Source: Agelas oroides (taxonomy: Eukaryota; Porifera; Demospongiae; Agelasida; Agelasidae). From it: DNA of 64,000 nt. The DNA is taken from positions 9,161,008 to 9,225,007 of the forward strand of contig OX422192.1 of NCBI GenBank assembly GCA_949130485.1, in the 5' to 3' direction. The notes below the pieces were generated by a model. The model was not told where the DNA came from, searched no databases, and saw only the letters and a list, made by a program, of their open reading frames with translations. The position numbers and the translations under genes were made by a program. Below are positions 1 through 9,677 of the stretch, piece by piece; within the stretch, counting starts at the first letter, position 1, and every line of letters begins with the position of its first letter.

Positions 1-73
1 ACGGGTGGGGAGCAACTCATAGATGATGTTCTTGGGTCTCCTGTATCATATGAAACCTCTCTCTGATCTGCAG

Positions 74-3000
74 TGAGTCTGCTGGAGGTTCTTCCAAAGG
101 ACAAGAAGGCAAAGGAGGAGAAGACAGCCATCCTGGGCCAGGCGTGTGTGGACCTTCTCCCCCTCCTCCTCACCACGGAGCAGTCTCCTCCTTCTCTTAA
201 GCTGACAGTGAAGCTGCTTGCTGAGGGAAGTGGGACCAGCTCAGAGGAAGCGGTAAGTCTCGTGTGTAACCAGTACAGCTGACTCAAGCTAAACCGTAGA
301 TGTTACACTGTGTGTACATATGTGTCGAGTCTACATCCGTACGTGTGTACACCATACGTGCACAACGTGTGGCCAATGACCACCCCCAGAGGAGGTAGGG
401 CGCAATCACGTGATAACGACAATTGACTGACATTCCAAAGTCAAGAAGTGTGGATGCAAGCGAAACAAACGATTCTATGGACAAAGTCGCGATGGGCACA
501 ATGGGCGTGCATGATTTTCGACAGAGATGAAAACGTTTGTCAGCTAAAATGGACTCCTTTGACTCACCTTGCGTGGAACTGGCAACCTACAAGCCTAAGT
601 TGCAAGGTGAGTCATAATAACAAATTTTGACTAATCAGATGGCTTCAGCTTAGTCGAAAACTCAATGCGCCCGTTGTGACTTTGTCCATAGAGTGATCCT
701 TGTAGCTAGCATCTACGATTCTCGCCCTTGGAAAGTCATCAGAGCGACTATACGACATGACGTCATGTCCTCCCTCCTCAATGACCTCCCCCCTCCCTCT
801 TCCTCAGGCTGAGGTGGATGTGGAAGTGTCAACTAGTCAGCCATTACTGAAGGAGGAACTAAGTACACGCAGGTGAGGATTCAAAGAGCACCATAATTAT
901 ACTATCTGTGTCACAGGTGTAGGTACACTGTTTGAAGCAATTTGTGTGTATAGCAAATGCTGCTAATGTAGTAAATCTGATTGCCTTAACTTCAAATAAT
1001 TTACTCCCTTTCTCCCTTCCTCTTCCCACAGTAACCTCCTCACCTTCCGACTTCGATCCCTCCACTCCCTCCCGGACTCTTGGCAGCCTCCAAACTTTCC
1101 CTACACATTCTCCCTCGCCATGCCCCTCCCCTCCTCCTCCCCCTCCCCCACCAGCATCACCCTCCCTCAGGGTATCCTCAAGTGTAGCCCGGACAAAGAT
1201 CCTAGTGCGGCTCTCTTCACACTGGAAATGGCCCAACCTGCCCGGAGCTGTGGGCGGGGCTGCCCTGGACCCGGAGAGACCCATACAGCCGTGTGCACTG
1301 GAGGATGAAGTCGGAGAGTTGAATGAGAAACAGGTGCATGAGAAAGCTTTACCCTCTCTTCCTCCTTCCCTTGTTCCTTTACTCCCTCCCTCTCTCTCCC
1401 TCCTTCCCTCCTCCCTCCTCCCTCCTCCCTCCTCCCTCCTCCCTCCCTCCCTCCTCCCTCCTCCCTCCTCCCTCCTCCCTCCTCCCTCCTCCTCCTCCCT
1501 CCTCCCTCTCCTCTCTCTCTCCCTTCTCCCTTCCTTTCTTCATCTCTCTCTCTTCTCTCCCTCCATTCTCTCCCCTCCTCAGCATGTAAAGTTCAGGAAG
1601 TCTGCAGAGTGTGACAAACCTCGTGTTGTGTGGAATGTTGAGCGTGCTGCTGGCTGCAGCCGGAGGCAAACACCTCCCTCCTCCAGCTCCTCTCCAGTGT
1701 CCCCTGTGGCCAGGTGGAGGTGGGGAGGTGGAGTGTGCCCAGTGGAGGAGGGAGGGGGAAGGGGAAGGAGGAGGAACCTATGCTCTCCTTCCATGGTGTC
1801 GCCTATGTCAACCTCTCGCCCCTGCTCTATCCTGGAGGTGAGGGAGGGAGGGAGGGAGGGAGGGAGGGAGGGAGGGAGGGAGGGAGGGAGGGAGGGAGGG
1901 AGGGAGGGAGGGAGGGAGGGAGGGAGGAGAGGAGGGAGGGAAGGAAGGAAGGAAGGAAGGAAGGGAGGGAGGGAGGGAGGGAGGGAGGGAGGGAGGGAGG
2001 GAGGGAGGGAGGGAGGGAGGGAGGGAGGGAGGGAGGGAGGGAGGAGGGAGGGAGGGAGGGAGGGAGGGAGGGAGGAAGGAAGGAAGGAAGGAAGGAAGGA
2101 AGGAAGGAAGGAAGGAAGGAAGGAAGGAGGGAGGGAGGGGTACATGTATTGATGTGTTATGTCTCCCTCCCCTTCAGCCACACACATCTGTGGAGCCTAC
2201 TCCCTGCACCCTATAGTGAGACGGAGGTGCCTAAAAAGGTCAGTCACTTGTGACATGGCTTTGATCTCAGTTTGAGAAGCAGTTATAAACATCATCTCGT
2301 GAGGTCCCCCATATCCAAGTTGTTTAGAGATTCTCATGTTGGATTTTCAATTCATGAAATTTAGTAGTTTTGCACCCAGCCTCCCCTAGCTGAGTTTAGG
2401 AGGGTCTGGGTTCAAGACAAGTGCCTGATCCTCTCCTCCTCCCCTCCTCCTCCCCTTTCCCCCTCCCTTCCCCCTCCCTTCTTTTATATTAGCTGCAACG
2501 TGAACATGTTAGTATTCTTGTCTCTGCTGCTGAAGCTGCGGCGCCTCTCAGTCGCTAGCAGCAGCTAAGAAGACACAGGAGGGAAACGAACAGCCTCCGC
2601 TGCCAGACTGGCCGACGCCAGTGTTGTAACTCCAAACCAGGAGGGAGGTGGGGAGGGAGGAGAGGTGAAGAGTGAGGGGTGTGCCTATGTGGAGGCAGGG
2701 AGCTATGTGTTCCTGGAGATAGAACTGCACAAACCTCTCATACCAAAGCGACCTCCCTCCGTCCTTGCTCAACGGTAAGCTCAGAATGGAGCTTTTCATG
2801 CAGTCACACTGCCACCATATGATGTATAATAGCCTCATTCCATACCCAGCTGTAATAGCCTCATTCCCATACCCAGCTGTAATAGCCTCATTCCCACACC
2901 CAGCTGTAATAGCCTCATTCCCACACCCAGCTGTAATAGCCTCATTCCCACACCCAGCTGTAATAGCCTCGTTCCCACACCCAGCTGTAATAGCCTCGTT

Positions 3001-6000
3001 CCCACACCCCAGCTGTAATAGCCTCATTCCCACACCCAGCTGTAATAGCCTCATTCCCACACCCAGCTGTAATAGCCTCGTTCCCACACCCAGCTGTAAT
3101 AGCCTCGTTCCCACACCCAGCTGTAATAGCCTCGTTCCCACACCCAGCTGTAATAGCCTCGTTCCCACACCCAGCTGTAATAGCCTCGTTCCCACACCCA
3201 GCTGTAATAGCCTCATTCCCACACCCAGCTGTAATAGCCTCGTTCCCACACCCAGCTGTAATAGCCTCGTTCCCACACCCAGCTGTAATAGCCTCATTCC
3301 CATACCCAGCTGTAATAGCCTCATTCCCACACCAGCTGTAATAGCCTCGTTCCCACACCCAGCTGTAATAGCCTCATTCCCACACCCAGCTGTAATAGCC
3401 TCATTCCCACACCCAGCTGTAATAGCCTCATTCCCACACCCAGCTGTAATAGCCTCGTTCCCATACCCAGCTGTAATAGCCTCATTCCCATACCCAGCTG
3501 TAATAGCCTCATTCCCACACCCAGCTGTAATAGCCTCGTTCCCATACCCAGCTGTAATAGCCTCATTCCCACACCCAGCTGTAATAGCCTCGTTCCCATA
3601 CCCAGCTTTCAGTTGCATTTAGCAACAGGACACAAGTGGTGCGTTAGTCTCGTGCCCAGACCGCGGGTCTGGGAAAGGGGCTAGCTACGTAAGAGGCTAA
3701 CCAAAACAGCTTGACATTGCAAGTGAAGTTTTATGGCCGGCCATCTGTTCCAAATTCAATTTGCATTTAACTGTGGTAGTGGCTGTGTGTGTGTTTGCAT
3801 GTGTTGGAGGGGCCAGTAAGCACTGTTAGCTTGAGCTCAATGTTTGATACCTCCAATTAACGATTTGATTGTCAAGTAGATTTCCATTCACTGCGTTGTG
3901 ACACAATTGATATGTCTCTGTGTGTGTATGTAGGATTGCAGAGTACATTCCTCCTCGTCCTGCTCTCCCTCGGAAGGTGGGCGGAGCCGAGAGGGCAGTA
4001 GCCAACTACCACTCCCAGACTGCTAATATTGCAAACACACTCCTAGAGGAGTATCGGTGAGAGGGAGGAGGGGGAGGGGCAGAGGAGAGGGGGGCGGGCA
4101 GGGAGGTACAGTAGTCTGGAGGAGTCCGCTAAGTGTGCAACCAGCTCTCTTCCTCTCTCCTTCTTTTTCAGGGACTTGTTTGGCGAGGAGTTGCAGAATG
4201 GAGCATTGTCTGACTCTAAGGAGGCAACGGATGAGAGGTACTTACGTTGGAGCTGTCCAGATTAGCAGTAACTAAGTTCACTCCTCTTTTGCAAGAGCAC
4301 ACGTTGACTGTTTACAGTGCCTGTTGCCACCCCCCCTCCCTCGGTCACAACCCAGGTGTCATAAGCTGCTGTTTCATCTCAATTCTTCTGGAAAGTACCA
4401 CGCCTTCAAGGAACAGCTGAAGGTACGCCTGCAATACATGTAGCATAGCAGCATATTGTTCTATTACCAACTGTTACAGTAGTGGCTGTCTTAACAACGT
4501 TCCTCCTCTCCTCCTTTCCTTTCTTCTTCATCCCCTCTTTATCTGCCCTCCCCCTCTCACCCTCTCCCCCCCTCTCCTCCCCCTCTCACCCTCTCCCCCC
4601 CTCTCCTCCCCCTTTCACCCTCTCCCCCCCTCTCCTCCCCCTCTCACCCTCTCCCCCCCTCTCCTCCCCCCCTCCCCTCTCCTTCCTCTCCCCTCCCTCC
4701 ACAGCAAGCAGTGGTACAGATAGTGAGGGAGAAGTTCTTATCTTGTGCCAAGACAAAGGACCAGGCAGACCGTCAGGCGTTCCTCAGCGAGCTGTACGTC
4801 TTCCTCACTGACCAGATGCACACCGGCATGAAAAAGGTCTGTTGGTGGGAAACACACCAACACACCACCACCATGTTACACCTGGTATACATCGTAGTTA
4901 TAATGTGTAATAATGTACTTATAATGTGTACCCCTCTCTGCAGGTGTTGTCTTTGGAGGACTCCTCTCCTCCTCCTCCCTCTGCCGTAGACTGCGAGCTC
5001 CTCAAGCACTTTGCATTTGAGGCCGAGGTATGAAGACATTATCCTCCTCCTCTTTGAGCCGAGGCTAGAACAATTACACAGAGATACAGTGGGATTCATG
5101 GAGTTGAGCACATAAGAACAGGCGGCTAGAGTAAGAGCATGTAACTGACCAGACTACAGGCTTCTATTGGAGTTACACGCTCTTACTCTAGCCGCTCTTA
5201 TGCGCTCTTGCTACATTGTCCTACATACCCAGTTCATACACACATTATTTCTATCATGTGCAGGTCTGTAGGGACTTTGAGCTGGCTGATAGGTATTACA
5301 AAGAGGTATGTTGGTTCCATCATGGTGAACATGTCAATAAAGATTCAAGACAATATACAACTCATGTTAACTTGAAGTGAAAATGTATTACTTCCTTATA
5401 AGGAAGCATCATACATGTAAATGAGTTTTGGGGATGAGTTGTTTTTCAGCAAAAGACTGGAAACAAGGCTGGCACACACCACTCCCCTCCACACACACCT
5501 CTCCTCACACACCCACCCCCTCCCCCCACACACACACACACACCACCACTCGCAGCGAGTATCAAGAGAAGACCACGCCCCCTCCCACTGGTACGACTAT
5601 GGTGTGTTCTGTCTGCTGGTGGGGGACCTGGATCGCAGTGAGCAGTGCTTCAGAGAAACCATCTCACGAGATCAGAAAATGGTGCCAGCGTAAGTGTACA
5701 AAAACACATCTGCCTTACTGTAATCCTTCACAATGTCCACTCCCCCCACACACACCACACATCCCCCACACTCCCCCCACACACACCACACTCCTCCACC
5801 CACAGTCTACTGCTGTATGGGATGACTTGCTGTCTACAAGAACGCTACTCTGAGGCAGAACAATTCTTTGAAATGGCAACAACTTCTGACCCTGGCAACA
5901 TCATTGCCTGGACGATGAAAGGTAATTAGCCACTAATTGCAGGGACATACCCGCCACATACTTTTCAATTACACACACAAATTCATAGGTCTGTTTTACG

Positions 6001-9000
6001 AGCACTCTGGCAATGGGATCTACCAGGACATGTGCTACCAGGAGGCCAACAAACTCAACTCCTCACACGCACGGAAGACGTTTGTCACCCCAGGAGGGGT
6101 GGCAGGGCAGACATTCATCACCCCACCCCCAGTAGCAGGAGGGGCAGGGCAGAAGGCAGCATGCTCCCAGTCCAAAGCCTCCATCACTTCCAAACAAACA
6201 GGTGTCACTTCCAAACAAACAGGTGCAGCCAGGCTTCCCGTCTTACCAGCGAGAGTTTATTACACACACCAGTCTGTTCCCACACCCTCTTCCAGTTTGT
6301 TGTTTGCAGTACTAGCGGAAAACGCTGGGCACGGCCTGGAAATGAGGCTACACACACCTAACATTTGACGGGTATTTCCCCAAGGACTTCACTCATGAGT
6401 AAATCCCCCATTCACACACACACACATACCACACACACACACACACAGGAGATCTGAAGCATCCCAGTACCTCCAGTATTGGTCATGGGGAGGTACCTCG
6501 AGTGATGGTGGAGAGCTCTAAGTCACTTAGCAGCAGATCCTCCCAGAAGATGGGAGAGGGGGTGAGGAGGGAGAGAGAGTTTGTGGGAGGATGGAGAAGG
6601 CAAGAGTGGGGAAGAGATGAGGGTGGAGGATGTGGGGAGGGAGTGAGGTGGGCAGTGGAAGCGTGAGCAAGGGAAGAGGGGAGCGTGGGGAGGGTGGGTA
6701 GTAGATGCACATTGTCACACACAAAGTGACACCCCCCAGGTTCCAAATACAGCAGAAGACTCTACCCCTCACCCTCACCCTCCACTCCCCACCACCCTCA
6801 CCACCGGAGCCCCCACTGAGTCAGCTGTCAATTTTAGCATGATAGCCAACGTGATCTCAGAGGACAACGAAGGTGCCACGCCCACACAGCTCAAGGGAGA
6901 AGAAGCAGAGACAAGGTAAGTGACCTTCAAGGGTTAGCCAGATTGCTGGTAACAGGGGGAGGAGAGGAGGGGGGGGAGGGGAGGGGGGTGGAGAGGAGGG
7001 GAGGAGTGGAGGAAGGGAGGAGGGAAGGGGGGAGGGGAGGGGAGGGTGGTGGAGGGGAGGGGAATGGGGGAGGGGGAGGAGGGAAGGGTGGTGGACAGGT
7101 TTATCATTTGCAGCCATTCTGTCTTGGTCTCTCCTCTAACCCCCCCCCCCCCCCCCCCCCCTTTCCTTCCCCCTCCCACCTCTCCCCACACCACTCTCTC
7201 CCTCAGCGTCCGAACAGGTGACCCAGGTGACACTGAAGAAAGGACGGAGCTGGTGCAGTCTTCACAACAGCTATCCAAACTTTCAGCCACCAGCCTCCAC
7301 TCTGGTGATCCTCCAGCTGCCCCTCCCCCTCCTCCTTCCTCCCCTCCCACCTCCATCTTCCTACAGGCTGCATCATACCTTCTGGATGTGCATGCACTGA
7401 AGGTGAGTGGGAGAACAAGTAGCTGCCTTATCAGGATTTGAGGTATGCCCCTTTAATTATGCATGATAATGAGAAGAAAACCACACACACACACACACAG
7501 TTTGCAGAGATGGCGCTGGCTCATGAGCTGACACACCCCGAGGGTGGCCCCTCCCCCCTCTACCACGTGGCCGAGGGTCGACTGTACATGCACAGAGAGC
7601 AGCATGACAAGGCAAAGGAGACCCTCAAAAAGGCCACTACAATGGACATCCAGGTACCACTGAGTTGCCATGGAGCTACTGGACAGTCACTTGTGGTCAC
7701 ACTAACGTCCTCCCTTCTCCCTCCCCCTCCACCAGGGTGCCAATGCTTGGTCTCTCCTAGGCCACACCCACTTTCTGATGGGGGATTTCCCCTCTGCTAA
7801 GGACTGCTACGAGAGAACAGTGGACTATGTCACCCGTCCCACCCACCTGCACACAGTGTACCTCAGACTGGCCGACATCTACCTCAGAGAACAACAGGTG
7901 TGTGTGGTGAGCACAACTGGACGTTAGCTGTTCTGATATTAACCTTCTCCCATCCTTCCCCTCCTTCATCGTACTCTCCTCCCCTCCTCTGTCGTACTCT
8001 CCTCCCCTCCTCTGTCGTACTCTCCTCCCCTCGTACTCTCCTCCCCTCCTCCCTCGTACTCTCCTCCCCTCCTTCATCGTACTCTCCTCCCCTCCCACCC
8101 TCACAGTATGAGAAGGCTAAGACCACGTTCCTCCATGCCTGTCGGACATCCCCCTCCAGTATGACGTGGAGGGGTGTGGGCATTGCATGCTACAAGGTAG
8201 CCCTCATGTACAGGAAACACTGCAGTATCATTGTTATCCCTCCCTCCCTCCCTCCTCCCTCCCTGCATCCCTCCCCTCTCTGCAGCTGGGTGACCTGGCA
8301 CAGTCTGAGGATGCGTTGTGTGAAGCCAACATTCTCAACAACCTTGACCCTCTGGTGTGGGCCTACCTCACCATGGTCTGCCTCAAGGTACACGCACACT
8401 AGCGGTGGGCCTACCTCACCATGGTCTGCCTCAAGGTACACGCACACTAGTGGTGGGCCTACCTCACCACGGTCTGCCTCAAGGTACACGCACACTAGCG
8501 GTGGGCCTACCTCACCATGGTCTGCCTCAAGGTACACGCACACTAGCGGTGGGCCTACCTCACCGTGGTCTGCCTCAAGGTACACACACACTAGCGGTGA
8601 GCCTACCTGACCATGGTCTGCCTCAAGGTACACGCACACACTATAGCGGTGGGCCTACTTCACCATGGTCTGCCTCAAGGTACACAGCCTTGTTCCGACT
8701 GCTCTTGTGTCTTGCAGTATATACTCTTTAGTACTGCACACAATGAGACATATTATGTTGTCCGAAACCCATGGTACTGTGGAGGATGATCTAACTTGTT
8801 GACGAGATGTGGACTACCACAGTAAAGTTGGTTGCCTGAAGAATAGCAAAGACTATTTGAAATGTTGCACAAAATTTTGTCAACTTTACTGTGGTAGTCC
8901 ACTATCTCGTCAACAAGTAAGACACATTATGCCCTAGAGGCTTGTTAAGGGGGTAGGGTTATATGTACACATGTATGTAGTGTACATTGTGAGTACATAC

Positions 9001-9424
9001 CTTATATGGTGATGCACAATTTTCATTGCCACCTCAGACGGAGAGACCAGTGGAAGCTGAACAAGCTCTCAATTTTGCAGTCAAGGTGAGGTCTTAGAGG
9101 GGTGTGGCAATTGTGGGGGGTGGGTGTGGTCTGGGACAGGGTCTACTACAGAAATCCATGCATGAAATGGCAGTCCCCATCTCCCGATCATCCCAGCATG
9201 GCTGATGAGGCTAACTGCTTTTCTCCTTGTTCATAAGGTTTTTGTGATTGAAATGCCTTCACTGGAGGATCATTTGCCATGTCTGCATATCAAGCTGCCT
9301 TTGTGTGTCTCTGCAGGCTGGTTTGAAGGATCCTTCCCTCTCAGCTGAGATCAGAGAGCTCTACCAGACTCTCTCTCCCTCCACTGACCTTGTGCACCTC
9401 CACCAACTGACAGTAGCTACATAG
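74..9424 (+). CDS. CFAP70: CFAP70 (TTC18), ciliary TPR protein; 5' end lies outside the window
   Basis: Exons read from splice sites and family resemblance: 74-252, 808-872, 1032-1333, 1583-1837, 2178-2238, 2493-2774, 3934-4056, 4172-4237, 4356-4422, 4705-4836, 4944-5027, 5264-5305, 5556-5689, 5806-5921, 5989-about 6221 or later, 6449-6561, 6740-6915, 7207-7402, 7501-7653, 7736-7897, 8107-8195, 8286-8387, 9038-9085 and 9317-9424 (stop TAG 9422-9424). Recognisable stretches include [48 protein letters not shown], the TPR exons from [20 protein letters not shown], and the final TPR helices ending LTMVCLK. CFAP70 is an axonemal protein linked to the outer dynein arm in other animals. Between 1032 and 2774 the family-like reading changes frame several times (near 1220, 1645, 2215, 2553 and 2608). 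These could be assembly indels or real damage; exons from 3934 on read cleanly. The exon ends around 6200-6400 are uncertain. Confidence 0.85.
474..692. repeat. Foldback element in a CFAP70 intron
   Basis: The intron 253-807 holds an imperfect inverted repeat. The left arm starts TCTATGGACAAAGTC at 474 and the right arm ends GACTTTGTCCATAGA at about 692. A second nested inverted repeat (TGACTCACCTTGC / GCAAGGTGAGTCA) lies inside. There is no coding potential; it looks like a small non-autonomous DNA element. The rest of the intron shows nothing recognisable. Confidence 0.6.
1345..1580. repeat. Pyrimidine-rich CCTCCCT/CTCCCTC low-complexity intron
   Basis: The whole intron between CFAP70 exons 1032-1333 and 1583-1837 is made of C and T in irregular CCTCCCT units on the plus strand, ending in a normal acceptor (CCCCTCCTCAG). 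Confidence 0.85.
1838..2140. repeat. (GGGA)n / (GGAA)n purine microsatellite
   Basis: About 300 bp of GGGA tetranucleotides with blocks of GGAA (about 1941-1962 and 2074-2128) fill the CFAP70 intron directly after the splice donor at 1838. The G-runs could form quadruplexes on the coding strand. Long open frames across it in several frames are by-products of the repeat. Confidence 0.95.
2828..3607. repeat. 27-bp minisatellite, about 29 copies, in a CFAP70 intron
   Basis: The unit is a 27-mer that can be written as AGCCTCATTCCCACACCC followed by AGCTGTAAT. It is repeated head to tail with few variants (CATTCCC/CGTTCCC, CACACC/CATACC). It lies between exons 2493-2774 and 3934-4056. Its TAGCCTCATTCCCA part equals the end of the hairpin family found across this window. 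Confidence 0.95.
3645..3683. repeat. Short hairpin of the TAGYCTCG family
   Basis: TAGTCTCGTGCCCAGAC is followed by an inverted GTCTGGGAAAGGGGCTA. It lies just after the 27-bp minisatellite in the same intron. The remainder of the intron to 3933 has a short GT-rich tract and nothing else recognised. Confidence 0.65.
4544..4672. repeat. 28-bp C/T-rich tandem repeat in an intron
   Basis: About four to five copies of a 28-bp unit containing CTCACCCTCTCCCCCC precede the acceptor of the exon at 4705. It is low complexity. Confidence 0.8.
5106..5207. repeat. Foldback element, family 2 (short copy)
   Basis: GAGCACATAAGAACAGGCGG at the left is mirrored by CCGCTCTTATGCGCTC at the right, with arms running through GCTAGAGTAAGAGC and GTAAC. 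It lies in the CFAP70 intron 5028-5263. A longer relative with the same ends is at 59570-59787, so this is a dispersed family. Confidence 0.7.
7976..8100. repeat. GTACTCTCCTCCCCTC tandem repeat in an intron
   Basis: Six to seven irregular copies of a unit of about 17-22 bp fill most of the intron 7898-8106 of CFAP70, ending at a normal acceptor. Confidence 0.8.
8340..8690. repeat. About 48-50-bp minisatellite made from a CFAP70 exon end and its splice donor (7 copies)
   Basis: The first unit is the 3' end of the exon 8286-8387 (coding [10 protein letters not shown]) plus the intron start GTACACGCACACTAGCG. This exon-intron junction is then repeated six more times downstream, each copy keeping CTCAAG|GTACAC. 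Reading past the first donor reaches an in-frame TAG after four codons, so only the first donor gives the family-length protein. The same unit is expanded to over thirty copies at 13040-14660. Confidence 0.9.
8793..8918. repeat. Foldback element with near-perfect arms of about 36 bp
   Basis: ACTTGTTGACGAGAT is followed by GTGGACTACCACAGTAAAG. The right arm starts CTTTACTGTGGTAGTCCAC and ends ATCTCGTCAACAAGT. A spacer of about 50 bp separates the arms. It lies in the CFAP70 intron 8388-9037 and looks like a MITE; no target duplication is obvious. Confidence 0.75.
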
Positions 9425-9677
9425 AACATATGAACACTCTGTATCTTGCAACAAATAGATATTAAGAACAGACTGTACAAGTTATAAGACTATAGCAAGG
9501 GAGTTTGAGGATCAAGAGTATCTGGGTAGTCCAGCGGTCCAGCGCAGTATTTCTAGTTGATTAGGTCAGGACCAGTGCAGGTAGTACTCATAACTTTGTT
9601 ACAAAAAAAAAAGAATCCTTGGACAATTACATCTTTTCTATAATGAAGAAACACATCAAGCAACACCCAAGCAGTAC

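Noticed and set aside
932-2152. Long open frame through CFAP70 exons and the GGGA repeat (Gly/Arg/Glu-rich)
   Set aside because: It runs through introns with normal splice sites and through a tetranucleotide repeat; only pieces coincide with CFAP70 exons.
2548-3618. Open frames on both strands with repeated GCGNEAITA or CNSLIPTPS units
   Set aside because: The 27-bp period is a multiple of three, so all frames stay open; no start context, intronic, no conserved protein.
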